Source of the DNA: Flavobacteriales bacterium
GTDB lineage: Bacteria; Bacteroidota; Bacteroidia; Flavobacteriales; Flavobacteriaceae
Length of the DNA: 64,000 nucleotides
NCBI GenBank assembly: GCA_011526365.1
Contig: WTIO01000082.1
Coordinates: forward strand, 1-64,000
Direction of reading: 5' to 3'
Under the pieces are notes generated by a model. The model made no database searches. It was not told the DNA's origin and saw only the letters and a list, made by a program, of their open reading frames with translations. The position numbers and the translations under genes were made by a program. Every line of letters begins with the position of its first letter. Within the stretch, counting starts at the first letter, position 1. Positions 17,787 through 26,407 of this stretch are shown here, one piece after another.

Positions 17787-19325
17787 TCAGCGTTTTTTAA
17801 ATTTAGGATCAATGAATTCCCAATCGCGGATGTGAGGGTGTCGGTGTGCCAATAGTTGTAAAGAGTCCATTTGACGAATTATTTTAGGATGTGCTGCAGC
17901 AACATCCTGTTCCTCATAGAGATCCGATTTTAGGTTGTAGAGCTCCCAGATGGCGTTGGGATTAGTTTTCATATTCACTTTTACAGCTTTCCAGTCACCT
18001 TTGCGTAAGGCTACCTGCCCACGCTTTTCGGGATATTCAAAGTAAATATAGTCGTGCTGCTGTTGTTTCCCTACGCCCAAAAGCTCAGGAACAAGGGATA
18101 CGCCATCGGGGCTGATAGCGTTACTTCCTGCCAATTGCGCCATAGTGTTAAACATATCCCACTGCCCAGACACTAATGAAGAAGTGCTCCCAGGGGCAAT
18201 TTTCCCTTTCCAATAGGCAATAAATGGAATTCGAATTCCTCCCTCATACACATCCATTTTAAGTCCGCGCAGTCCAGCAGTACTATTGAAATACGAAGCG
18301 TCTACCCCCCCTGCAAAGGTGGGGCCATTGTCGCTAGAAAAAAAGATAATGGTATTTTCTTCTAGCCCTTTAGCTTTTACTGCTTCCCAAATTTTTCCCA
18401 CCTCGTAATCCAAATGGGTAATCATGGCAGCATAGGCCGCATTGGGTGTCTCGTGGGCGGTATAACCTCGATTCCCATAATAGGGTGTTTCTTCAAATTG
18501 GCCTGCATAGGCCGCCACAAGGGAATCGGGCACCTGTAGAGAAACATGTGGTATTGGTGACGGATAATAGAGGAAAAAAGGACTTTCCTGAGACTGTTTA
18601 TCAATAAATGAAAGCGCTTTGTCGAGCATGCGATCTGGGGCATAATCCTTGCCTTTAAATTGCTCAAAGGCTTCGGGTGGACTGTTGGGCGCTATGGGAG
18701 TGTGTACCAAGAAGTAAGGGTTCTCTAGCGGTGCTAGCGTATCATTTTCCCAAAGATGGGTGGGGTAATAATTGTGCGCTTGCTTTTGGTCTAAATAGCC
18801 GTAGTAGTAATCAAAACCCTGGAGGTTTGGACTTCCAGTGGTATCCCCCATTCCGAGACCCCATTTCCCGATCATTGCGGTTGTGTAGCCCGACGCTTTT
18901 AACGTTTTGGCAATGGTAGGGGTATGCTCTGGTATGGGCATTTGTCCGCCTTCGGCAGTATCTGCAAATTGTCCCAATTCATAATTCCCGCGAATGTAAG
19001 CATGCCCAGCATGAGTTCCTGTCATCAGCATATAACGTGAGGGAGCACACACGGGTGCTCCGGTATAATGTTGAGTAAAGCGCATCCCGCCAGCTGCCAA
19101 TTGATCTAAATGGGGTGTTTTTATTTTTTTCTGACCATAGGCACCCAACTCCCCATACCCTAAATCATCTGCAAAAATGTAGATTATGTTAGGAGTAGAT
19201 TGTTCTTGTGATGTTGAACAACTTGTCATTAGAACACCGAACACGACCCCCCATAAAATCCATTGAAGCTGAGTTTTTACACTAGGTCTTGTTCTCTTTA
19301 AAGTAGAAGTTTGTACTACGCTCAT
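17787..19325 (-). CDS. sulfatase of the formylglycine type (family S1)
   Basis: Sulfatase of 512 residues with the formylglycine motif CAPSRYMLMTG, whose Cys is oxidised post-translationally by an anaerobic or aerobic maturase located elsewhere. The metal site near the N-terminus is FADDLGYGELGAYG. The leader ends in MTSC, suggesting a lipoprotein. NGPTFAGG and the late GDWKAVK are usual for arylsulfatase-like S1 enzymes. Its start overlaps the upstream fucosidase stop by four bases (ATGA). Placed between two fucosidases, it most likely removes sulfate from sulfated fucose or a neighbouring sugar; this is inferred from context. Confidence 0.9.
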   Translation of the reverse strand: MSVVQTSTLKRTRPSVKTQLQWILWGVVFGVLMTSCSTSQEQSTPNIIYIFADDLGYGELGAYGQKKIKTPHLDQLAAGGMRFTQHYTGAPVCAPSRYMLMTGTHAGHAYIRGNYELGQFADTAEGGQMPIPEHTPTIAKTLKASGYTTAMIGKWGLGMGDTTGSPNLQGFDYYYGYLDQKQAHNYYPTHLWENDTLAPLENPYFLVHTPIAPNSPPEAFEQFKGKDYAPDRMLDKALSFIDKQSQESPFFLYYPSPIPHVSLQVPDSLVAAYAGQFEETPYYGNRGYTAHETPNAAYAAMITHLDYEVGKIWEAVKAKGLEENTIIFFSSDNGPTFAGGVDASYFNSTAGLRGLKMDVYEGGIRIPFIAYWKGKIAPGSTSSLVSGQWDMFNTMAQLAGSNAISPDGVSLVPELLGVGKQQQHDYIYFEYPEKRGQVALRKGDWKAVKVNMKTNPNAIWELYNLKSDLYEEQDVAAAHPKIIRQMDSLQLLAHRHPHIRDWEFIDPKFKKR

Positions 19326-20683
19326 AATAAATCAATTTGAATCACAGTGGTTATGGGGTCCTTGTCCACCTTACTGAGATCTATGGTGATGCCCAAATCA
19401 TTTTTTTTATAGTCTAAGGGTTTTCCAGTTTTAAAATGCCGGATGGATTTTATGGCTACAGGAACCGGATCCAAGTGCAAGTAGATTGCTTTTTCATCTA
19501 TCAGGTGCAGGTACACAGTTTTCCCCTTTTGGGTGGTCACAAACCGATCATTAGGGTCTATGGGACCCCGCTGGGTGGCATAAATAGTTTTTCCATAGTC
19601 CTTCAACCAGTCCCCCATTTCGTGTAGGGATTGCACATGTTCTTCTTGAATTTTTCCATTGGGCATAGGCCCCACATTGAGCAACAGATTACTGCCGTAA
19701 CCCGCTGCTTTCACCAAATACTGCACCAGTTCTTTTTTCGACTTGTGCCTGCGATCCTGAAGATTAAAGCCCCAAGACCCGTTGATGGTTTCACAAACTT
19801 CCAGGGGGACACTACCTATTTGATCCGATGGTGTTCCCCAGCCGGTGGTGTTTTTTCCTGGTAAATCTTTTTCAAACATTTGAAAATCCTCTCCTTCAAT
19901 AACTGCCAAATGATGGTTGTTCCCCACCAGGGCTTGAGGCTGCAACTTATGAATTAAACTGTAGAGTTCGTCGTAATGCCAATTGACCTTTAACTTGCCA
20001 AAATGTTTTCCGTCCCACTCTTTTTGATCCCAATCGCCATCAAACCAAATCCCACCTATGGGCCCATAATTGGTGAGCAATTCTGTGAGTTGGGCTTTCA
20101 TAAAGGCGATATACTCTTCCCATTCGCCCGTTCCACGCCCAGTAATACCGGTTCCGGTGCGCCCTCTGGGGTAGTAATCATCGCGGTTCCAGTCCAACAA
20201 AGAATAATAGAAAAAGAGTTTTATACCCTCACGATGACACGCTGCTGCAAGCTGTTTTAGAATATCCTTTCCATAGGGGCTTGCATCTACGATGTCGTAG
20301 TCGGTAATTTTAGAATCGAACATGGAAAAACCATCGTGATGCCGGCTAGTGATGGTAATGTATTTCATTCCTGCTCGTTTTACCATTGCAACCCATTCAT
20401 TGGGGTCGAATGCAATGGGATTAAAAAACTGTGGGAGTTTTTCATATTCGGATTTACTGATATTTTGATTGTTCATAACCCATTCGCCATCCCCTAAAAT
20501 GCTGTAGACCCCCCAATGCACAAAAAGACCAAAACGCGCTTCTTGAAACCACGCCCGGGCCTCTAAATTTTCTGGACTGGGCTGATAGCCCTGCTGGCCC
20601 TGTAGAGCGGTACTGGATGTTAGGGTGAACAAAGTCACCGCTAAAGCAGGCAGAAAGGAGGGCAAGGAAAAAAGTGTTCGCAT
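19322..20683 (-). CDS. alpha-L-fucosidase, GH29, secreted
   Basis: Second GH29 fucosidase, about 453 residues from the ATG at 20683, which begins a clear signal peptide (RTLFSLPSFLPALAVTLFTL). The longer ORF start nine codons upstream breaks that signal. Typical GH29 motifs: GLFVHWGVYS, SRHHDGFSMFDS and the nucleophile Asp in GGIWFDGDWD. It is only moderately similar to the lipoprotein fucosidase at the operon end, so they are probably not a recent duplication and may cut different linkages. First gene of the operon. Confidence 0.9.
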   Translation of the reverse strand: MRTLFSLPSFLPALAVTLFTLTSSTALQGQQGYQPSPENLEARAWFQEARFGLFVHWGVYSILGDGEWVMNNQNISKSEYEKLPQFFNPIAFDPNEWVAMVKRAGMKYITITSRHHDGFSMFDSKITDYDIVDASPYGKDILKQLAAACHREGIKLFFYYSLLDWNRDDYYPRGRTGTGITGRGTGEWEEYIAFMKAQLTELLTNYGPIGGIWFDGDWDQKEWDGKHFGKLKVNWHYDELYSLIHKLQPQALVGNNHHLAVIEGEDFQMFEKDLPGKNTTGWGTPSDQIGSVPLEVCETINGSWGFNLQDRRHKSKKELVQYLVKAAGYGSNLLLNVGPMPNGKIQEEHVQSLHEMGDWLKDYGKTIYATQRGPIDPNDRFVTTQKGKTVYLHLIDEKAIYLHLDPVPVAIKSIRHFKTGKPLDYKKNDLGITIDLSKVDKDPITTVIQIDLL

Positions 20684-20842
20684 AAATTCAATTTTTAAAA
20701 TAGCCACTAAAGAGGGTTACCACCTCTATTGCTCTTCAATTTAGGCAATTCTTGTCGAACAATTAAACGCATAAGTAGTGAAGGTTGCGAAATCAAGTTC
20801 CTGAAAAATTGTATTTTAGTGGTGAACCATAAACTAATTCAA

Positions 20843-21628
20843 ATGAAAAAAATCCTTTTATCTGTACTCTTTTTGTGCAGTGGTATTGCCAATGGACAGT
20901 ATGCTTCCACAATTTTCGTTACTCTTAATGACGGCATGGAGCAGGCCTATTTAGACATCGAAATGCTTTGGCAAGCCTATCATGAAGAAACCGTTAAACA
21001 AGGTTTAAAGTCGGGCTGGTCCGTTTGGAAAATTGACCCTGCGGGGTATGACGACAAAATTGAAGCCAGCAGAACCCCTGACTATTTAATCATTGAATCC
21101 TATCCTACAATGGAGGCCATGGAAAAGCAAAACGCTAGCTACACCACGGAAGGCTTTGAAGCTATAGTAAACACGATTAAAAGAAAGTTTAGAGGAAAAA
21201 TTAGTTCCCGAAAAATTGACCGCATGCTGGCGAAAGACGTGAACAAAGAACGACGAACGTATGTGCATCAAATGCTAGCACAAACCCCTTTTACTGGAGG
21301 AGATTTAAAGCCTGGTGAAAAAATGGTATTAGCGCCCATGCAGCAGTTAAAGGACGATTATGAGCAGTATGAAACAGCGTTTTACCAAAAAGTATTTGCC
21401 AATAATGTAATGAAAGGCAACCACAGATGGTGGGCCTTTACTAAGATTATTGATCGAAGTGAGAATGCGATTAACAACACCACACATGCCGCTTGGAATA
21501 TTGGCATTGAAGGTAAATCGATGGATATGCCACAAGATTTTGCTTCTCAAAAAATATTTGAAATTACTTCAGAAGCTCGTAAAATGTACAATCCAATTAC
21601 GCTCGAACTGGTATATACTGTCCAATAA
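20843..21628 (+). CDS. secreted protein of unknown function
   Basis: Protein of about 261 residues from the ATG at 20843, which starts a standard signal peptide (KKILLSVLFLCSGIANGQ). The mature part seems to contain two similar alpha/beta halves, with IIESYPTMEAMEKQ and WAFTKIIDRSENA as parallel elements, reminiscent of dimeric alpha-beta barrel (ABM-like) domains. I recognise no catalytic motif. It is divergent from the fucosidase operon and ends at a strong terminator, so it is a single-gene unit. Confidence 0.7.
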   Translation: MKKILLSVLFLCSGIANGQYASTIFVTLNDGMEQAYLDIEMLWQAYHEETVKQGLKSGWSVWKIDPAGYDDKIEASRTPDYLIIESYPTMEAMEKQNASYTTEGFEAIVNTIKRKFRGKISSRKIDRMLAKDVNKERRTYVHQMLAQTPFTGGDLKPGEKMVLAPMQQLKDDYEQYETAFYQKVFANNVMKGNHRWWAFTKIIDRSENAINNTTHAAWNIGIEGKSMDMPQDFASQKIFEITSEARKMYNPITLELVYTVQ

Positions 21629-21650
21629 TCACAACATATCACAAAACATA

Positions 21651-21676
21651 AAACCCTCCAGTGGAGGGTTTTTTTT
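21651..21676 (+). terminator. rho-independent terminator
   Basis: Nine-pair stem AAACCCTCC / GGAGGGTTT around a three-base loop, running into a T tract, 22 bases after the stop of the secreted protein gene. Through the flanking A bases it may also act on the minus strand. Confidence 0.85.
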
Positions 21677-21695
21677 ATGCGTTAATAGTAGGTTG

Positions 21696-22190
21696 CTATT
21701 CCTCTAAGGGATACAATAAATGAGCAATGGTGTTAAATGTGATTGTGCCCTCTGCAGTGATGGTGTAGGCCACTAAAACCTCGCCCCAGTGGGTACCATC
21801 AGAGAAATCTGCCACTAACCATTTATGATTTAACACTTTTACTTTGTTAAAAAAGAACCTACCGTCCATACCAGCATATGGAATCAATGGATTATTTCCT
21901 TTTTTAACATTGAGATCATACACAGCACTTTCTACTTGAGTTTGCAAGGCTTCTAAATCCGCATTGGGAAAAAAACGCCCTGCCCCTTCATTTTGAGGTA
22001 GTGAAAAATATACTTCATCCTCCAAACGTGCTTGCACATCTTGAAGTTCTTCTTGGAACTGGGAAGCATTTTTTAGTGCATCGCCAAGCTTTGCATCTTG
22101 TGCCTGCAGCACTTTATTAGAATTCACCAATTGAAAAATGAGGATGAGTAAAGTAAATACAAAAAGGTATAAGGTGATGTTCTTTTTCAT
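21696..22190 (-). CDS. membrane-anchored protein of unknown function
   Basis: Protein of 164 residues with an N-terminal hydrophobic anchor (KKNITLYLFVFTLLILIFQL), a short helical and probably coiled stretch (about 30-60), and a small soluble domain with DFSDGTHWGEVLVAYTI. No enzymatic motif is visible, though relatives are, as I recall, sometimes labelled hydrolase. It lies 12 bases downstream of the MBL hydrolase gene on the same strand and is likely cotranscribed with it. Confidence 0.65.
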   Translation of the reverse strand: MKKNITLYLFVFTLLILIFQLVNSNKVLQAQDAKLGDALKNASQFQEELQDVQARLEDEVYFSLPQNEGAGRFFPNADLEALQTQVESAVYDLNVKKGNNPLIPYAGMDGRFFFNKVKVLNHKWLVADFSDGTHWGEVLVAYTITAEGTITFNTIAHLLYPLEE

Positions 22191-22202
22191 AGGAAGCGTG
22201 TT

Positions 22203-22970
22203 TTAAACGTGAATGGTGAGGGTATCGTAGGCTAAAAATACATTTTCGGGGAGGGTTTTAGAAACTTCTTCATAAAAGCCCATGCGATGACTGATGTGGG
22301 TAAAATAGGTGCGTTTGGGTTGGAGTTCTGCTACCAGGGCAAGCGCTTCTTCGAGATTTAAATGCGTAGGATGGGGTTCTTTTCGCAGGGCATTTACCAC
22401 CAAAACTTCTAGGCCCTGAAGTTTTTCTTTTTCGGCTTTTGCTATGGTTTTCACATCGGTTAAATAGGCAAAGTCATCTACGCGAAAACCCAAAACAGGC
22501 AGCTTCCCATGCAATACTTCAATGGGAATAAACCGCTTGCCCTTGACCTCAAAAGCAGTGGTTTTATCAATGGAGTGTAAAAATAGTTCGGGTACCCCAG
22601 GGTAGCGATTTTCAGTTTCAAAAAAATAAGCAAAACGTTGCTTTAAGGCCTTTTCCACTAAGGTGTCAGCATAAACAGCTATAGGCCCCTGACGAAAATA
22701 AAACGGCCGAATATCATCTAGTCCTGCGGTATGGTCTGCGTGTTCGTGGGTAAACAATAACGCGCTTAGTTCTGTAATGGGTTGGCGCAATAATTGTTGT
22801 CGAAAATCGGGGCCACAGTCGATAACTACTCCACCCTCTTCCCAGGAAATGGAAATGGACACTCTGAGGCGATGATCCTTAGGATCTTTACTTTGACAGA
22901 CAGGATGTGAACTGCCAATTACAGGAACGCCCTGAGAAGTACCGGTACCGAGAAAACATATTTGTAACAT
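22203..22970 (-). CDS. MBL-fold metallo-hydrolase (PhnP-like)
   Basis: Metallo-beta-lactamase-fold hydrolase of about 255 residues. The metal motif is LLFTHEHADHTAGLDDIR, with further ligands in DCGPDF and FTHISHRMG. GTGTSQGVPVIG at the N-terminus and the Cys in HPVCQSKDPKDHR mark the PhnP/lipoate-like phosphodiesterase group. Cyclic phosphodiesterase activity is the likely chemistry, but no phn genes are nearby. I prefer the ATG at 22970; one at 22982 is four codons upstream. Confidence 0.85.
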   Translation of the reverse strand: MLQICFLGTGTSQGVPVIGSSHPVCQSKDPKDHRLRVSISISWEEGGVVIDCGPDFRQQLLRQPITELSALLFTHEHADHTAGLDDIRPFYFRQGPIAVYADTLVEKALKQRFAYFFETENRYPGVPELFLHSIDKTTAFEVKGKRFIPIEVLHGKLPVLGFRVDDFAYLTDVKTIAKAEKEKLQGLEVLVVNALRKEPHPTHLNLEEALALVAELQPKRTYFTHISHRMGFYEEVSKTLPENVFLAYDTLTIHV

Positions 22971-22991
22971 GGATGGAATCAAATATAATGC

Positions 22992-23022
22992 TTGTGCAGC
23001 AATAAAACATATACTACCTTTG
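22992..23022 (+). promoter_or_regulatory. Bacteroidota promoter of the 484-residue unknown
   Basis: TTG at 22992-22994, a 20-base spacer, then TACCTTTG at 23015-23022, matching TTG-N19/20-TAnnTTTG. The predicted leader is about 10 bases before the ATG at 23039. Confidence 0.6.
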
Positions 23023-23038
23023 ATAAAACACAGTTTGA

Positions 23039-24493
23039 ATGAGTGCCTACCTTTCCGGAGATCCGTCCTTTGAAAACGTTCCTTCTATAGAGCAAAAAGC
23101 CCTTCGCATTAACCTTAATAAAAACATTTACGGCACCTTTGCCGAAATTGGTGCCGGCCAAGAAGTTGCCAGGCACTTTTTTAGAGTGGGTGGGGCTTCG
23201 GGAACCATTGCAAAAACCATTAGTGCCTACGACAAGCACTTTAGCGACAACATTTATGGGGAAGAAGAAGACGGCCGTTATGTTACCGAAACCCGTTTGG
23301 AACATATGCTCGACCACGAAATGCGTTTGCTTGAAAAGCGTATCCCCGAGGAAACCCAATCAGAACGCCTGTTTTTTACCCTTGCCAATACGGTAGCTAC
23401 CATTGACTTTGCTAAAAAGTATAAAGGTCACGGTTGGATGGGTATTCGTTTTCAGGTAGAACCCAACACCCCCTACAGTGAAATTATTCTTCACGTTCGT
23501 TTTCACCAAACCGAAGCGCGCTTGCAACAGGAGGTGATGGGGCATGTGGGCGTAAATTTAATATACGGTGCCTTTTACAAGCACCAGGACCCCAACAAAC
23601 TGCTCCGTTATCTGTACGATCATATCGACAAGGATGCCATTGAAATTGACACTATTAACTTTTCTGGCCCCCTATTTAAGCAGGTAGATAACCGCCTGAT
23701 TAGTTTACAATTGATTAAAAACGGAATGACCCAGGCCGTGATGTTTGATGCTTCAGGGGACAACATACTTCCTGCGCGTTTATTGTACAAAAAAAACATA
23801 TTGGCCCTCAGAGGAAGCTTTCGTCCGGTAACTAAGGTTAATGTGGATATGTTTGAAAAGTCCTATAATATCTTCCTTCAAGAACCTAACGTGAACGAAA
23901 AACACACGGTGTGCATCTTTGAAATCACCCTTTCTAACCTGATGTCGCAGGGCGAGTTGGATGAAAAAGATTTTATGGATCGTGCACGACTCCTGTGTAG
24001 TTTAGGGCATACAGTAATGATATCCAATTTTAAAGAGTACTACCGTTTGGTGGATTATTTTGCAGACTATACCAAAAAACAAACAGCCCTAACAATGGGG
24101 GTGTCTAACTTTTTGGAGATTTTTAAGGAAGATTACTACACCGATCTAAGCGGTGGGATTTTGGAAGCCTTTGGAAAGATGTTTTACAACAATTTAAAAG
24201 TGTACCTCTACCCCACTCAAGATGCAGAAACAGGTGAAATTATCAACAGCAATAACCTGAAACTACATCCAAGGATGAAAGAATTTTACAAATTCTTCAA
24301 ATACAACGGTAAGGTGGTGGATATTTTTGATTTCGAAAAGAAATACCTATCCATCTTCTCCAGAGAAATCCTTCAAAAAATCAGCAATAATGTTAGTGGA
24401 TGGGAAGAAAGTCTCCCCAAAGGAATTGCTGAGTTGATTAAGGAATATGAAATGTTTGGCTATAAAAAAGTTAAAGAAAAAGCTGCCAACTAA
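23039..24493 (+). CDS. conserved cytoplasmic protein of unknown function
   Basis: Protein of 484 residues without signal peptide or membrane segment. It has strongly conserved-looking blocks, such as NIYGTFAEIGAGQEVARHFF and GRYVTETRLEHMLDHE near the N-terminus and GVSNFLEIFKEDYY late. I recall relatives in many Bacteroidota carrying conflicting labels such as TonB-dependent receptor or nicotinate-nucleotide adenylyltransferase; the sequence supports neither (no signal peptide, no HxGH motif). It is expressed from its own good promoter and its stop overlaps that of bcp on the other strand by four bases. Function unknown. Confidence 0.75.
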   Translation: MSAYLSGDPSFENVPSIEQKALRINLNKNIYGTFAEIGAGQEVARHFFRVGGASGTIAKTISAYDKHFSDNIYGEEEDGRYVTETRLEHMLDHEMRLLEKRIPEETQSERLFFTLANTVATIDFAKKYKGHGWMGIRFQVEPNTPYSEIILHVRFHQTEARLQQEVMGHVGVNLIYGAFYKHQDPNKLLRYLYDHIDKDAIEIDTINFSGPLFKQVDNRLISLQLIKNGMTQAVMFDASGDNILPARLLYKKNILALRGSFRPVTKVNVDMFEKSYNIFLQEPNVNEKHTVCIFEITLSNLMSQGELDEKDFMDRARLLCSLGHTVMISNFKEYYRLVDYFADYTKKQTALTMGVSNFLEIFKEDYYTDLSGGILEAFGKMFYNNLKVYLYPTQDAETGEIINSNNLKLHPRMKEFYKFFKYNGKVVDIFDFEKKYLSIFSREILQKISNNVSGWEESLPKGIAELIKEYEMFGYKKVKEKAAN

Positions 24494-24948
24494 AGTACTT
24501 CCAGTAGCTGCGCTGCGTGTTCCTTAGTTTTTACTTTTTCTATAACGTGCGTAACCACTCCCTCGGCATTCACTACAAAGGTCATCCGGTGTATTCCGTC
24601 ATACTCGCGACCCATAAACTTTTTAGGCCCCCAAACGCCAAAGGCTTCAATGGCTTGTTTTTCGGTATCAGCCAATAAAGGGTAAGGGAAATCAAATTTG
24701 TCGGCAAAGTTTTTTTGTTGACGCTCTGTATCAGCGCTCACCCCCAAAATCTGATAGCCTAAGTCTTGCAGTTCCTTGTAGTGATCTCTTAGGTTACAGG
24801 CTTCTGCTGTACATCCAGGAGTATTGGCTTTAGGATAAAAGAACACGATGTAGGCTTGTTCTAAAAAGGAGTCAGAAGAAAATGCAGCCCCGTCGTGAGT
24901 AGTCCCACTAAAGGCGGGCACCTTATCTCCAATTTTTAATGTTTTCAT
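24490..24948 (-). CDS. bcp: thioredoxin-dependent thiol peroxidase (BCP)
   Basis: Atypical 2-Cys/1-Cys peroxiredoxin of 152 residues that reduces hydroperoxides with thioredoxin. The active site is FYPKANTPGCTAEACNLRD, with the peroxidatic Cys in TPGCT and the resolving Cys five residues on, as in E. coli BCP. The Arg in GREYDGIHRMTF completes the site. No signal peptide, so cytoplasmic. Single gene divergent from nth. Confidence 0.94.
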   Translation of the reverse strand: MKTLKIGDKVPAFSGTTHDGAAFSSDSFLEQAYIVFFYPKANTPGCTAEACNLRDHYKELQDLGYQILGVSADTERQQKNFADKFDFPYPLLADTEKQAIEAFGVWGPKKFMGREYDGIHRMTFVVNAEGVVTHVIEKVKTKEHAAQLLEVL

Positions 24949-24985
24949 AGATATTTTATTTAGTTTACAAATCTAAAATTTCTGT

Positions 24986-25642
24986 ATGACAAAAAAAGAA
25001 AAAGTAGCCTACATCATAGAAACACTGGATCGGCTGTATCCTGAAATCCCTATTCCACTAGATCATACGGATCCTTACACCCTGCTTATTGCAGTGCTAC
25101 TATCTGCACAAAGTACCGATGTACGGGTAAATAAAATTACACCAAAGCTTTTTGCAGTTGCCAAAACTCCCGAAGAAATGATTCAACTGGACATTCCTAC
25201 GATTAGAGAAATCATTAAACCCGTGGGGCTTTCCCCCATGAAGTCAAAAGGAATTTATGAGCTTTCGCATATTTTAATCAACGAACACGGTGGGCAGGTT
25301 CCTCAAAGTTTCGAAGCGCTAGAAGCTTTACCCGCAGTAGGCCATAAAACCGCCAGTGTAGTGATGGCTCAGGCATTTGGTGTCCCCGCTTTTCCTGTAG
25401 ATACACATATTCACCGGTTGCTCTACCGCTGGGGGCTTTCCAATGGGAAGAATGTAGTTCAAACTGAACGGGATGCGAAACGCCTATTTCCAAAAGAATG
25501 TTGGAATGATTTACACCTTCAAATCATATGGTATGGCAGGGAATATTGCCCGGCACGTGGGTGGGCCATTGAAAACGACGAAATTACCCTAAAAGTGGGG
25601 CGGAAAAGTGTTTTAAAAAAACAAGGTGTAAACGCTAATTAG
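24986..25642 (+). CDS. nth: endonuclease III homologue lacking the Fe-S loop
   Basis: Base-excision DNA glycosylase/AP lyase of 218 residues. The helix-hairpin-helix is LPAVGHKTASVV, with the catalytic Lys in GHKT, and the catalytic Asp is in FPVDTHIHR. LLSAQSTDVRVNKITP is the conserved N-terminal block. The usual C-terminal cluster pattern C-x6-C-x2-C-x5-C is reduced to one Cys (Cys188 in YCPARGW), followed by IENDEITLKVG, so a [4Fe-4S] cluster is unlikely. Activity on oxidised pyrimidines remains plausible, as cluster-free members are known. Convergent overlap with a small gene at its end. Confidence 0.9.
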   Translation: MTKKEKVAYIIETLDRLYPEIPIPLDHTDPYTLLIAVLLSAQSTDVRVNKITPKLFAVAKTPEEMIQLDIPTIREIIKPVGLSPMKSKGIYELSHILINEHGGQVPQSFEALEALPAVGHKTASVVMAQAFGVPAFPVDTHIHRLLYRWGLSNGKNVVQTERDAKRLFPKECWNDLHLQIIWYGREYCPARGWAIENDEITLKVGRKSVLKKQGVNAN

Positions 25643-25775
25643 AAGTTTTAGACTGAGACACTTTTTCGTTTTCAAGCGCTTTAGAAAACGCTAAAATGCG
25701 ATCAATAACCAACTTTCTTGGAAGCTGTTGTGGTTGTTGCGGGGAATTATTGCGTTTCGAGTAATTGTTTTTCAC
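25635..25775 (-). CDS. 46-residue protein downstream of the sigma factor
   Basis: Short ORF of 46 codons starting at GTG, 26 bases after the sigma factor gene on the same strand. Its end overlaps the nth stop by eight bases. The peptide is basic and polar at first (KNNYSKRNNSPQQPQQLP), then a probable helix (RKLVIDRILAFSKALENEKV). Codon use looks real and the position fits an accessory protein or anti-sigma-like partner, but no membrane segment is present. It was found by translating the gap by eye; function unknown. Confidence 0.55.
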   Translation of the reverse strand: MKNNYSKRNNSPQQPQQLPRKLVIDRILAFSKALENEKVSQSKTSN

Positions 25776-25801
25776 GCTATTATAACGTCGTTACAAGAAA
25801 C

Positions 25802-26407
25802 TTATTGCCTATTATCCACCAAAAGTGTGATTTGGTTGCTTTCAATTAATTTTCTAAGGTTAATGACGGCATAACGCATACGCCCCAGGGCAGTATTTAT
25901 ACTAACACCAGTGTTTTCTGCAATTTCCTTAAAGCTCATGTCACGATAAATACGCATCATTAGTACTTCGCGTTGATCTTCAGGTAATTCAAGTATAAGG
26001 CGCTGTATATCTTCGTTAATTTGTTCTTCGATTAATGCTTCTTCTGCATTAACAGCACCATCACCTATAAATTGAAAAATATCAAATTCATCCGTGTTTT
26101 CAAACAATGGAATACGATTGTTCTTTCTAAAAAAGTCAATTACCAAATTGTGAGCAATACGCATCACCCAGGGCAAAAACTTGCCTTCTTCGTTGTAGTG
26201 GCCCTTTTTCAGCGTGTTTATTACCTTAAAAAAGGTTTCCTGAAAGATATCTTCCGAAATTTCACGGTCGTGAATTTTAGAAAGAATAAAATTAAAAATT
26301 CGCTGCTGGTGCTTGTCAATCAACTGTTTTAAAGCTTTTTCGCTGCCTTCTATGTAAGCAGATACAAGCTGTGCGTCAGTAGTAGATGATGAAAGAGTTG
26401 TGTCCAT
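25802..26407 (-). CDS. RNA polymerase ECF sigma factor
   Basis: Sigma-70 family protein of 201 residues with only regions 2 and 4, so extracytoplasmic-function type. Region 2 contains DIFQETFFKVINTLKKG and LPWVMRIAHNLVIDFFRK, region 4 has LPEDQREVLMMRIYRDMSF and the HTH KEIAENTGVSINTALGRMRY. No membrane anti-sigma factor follows, only a 46-residue protein, so regulation is not of the usual ECF/anti-sigma type. A 12-base palindrome (GCCTCTTGAGGC) lies in its leader at 26423-26434. Confidence 0.92.
   Translation of the reverse strand: MDTTLSSSTTDAQLVSAYIEGSEKALKQLIDKHQQRIFNFILSKIHDREISEDIFQETFFKVINTLKKGHYNEEGKFLPWVMRIAHNLVIDFFRKNNRIPLFENTDEFDIFQFIGDGAVNAEEALIEEQINEDIQRLILELPEDQREVLMMRIYRDMSFKEIAENTGVSINTALGRMRYAVINLRKLIESNQITLLVDNRQ

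Noticed and set aside
20729-20842. N-terminal extension of the secreted protein at 20843
   Set aside because: The 38 extra residues precede a perfect signal peptide that begins at the ATG 20843, so they are untranslated leader.
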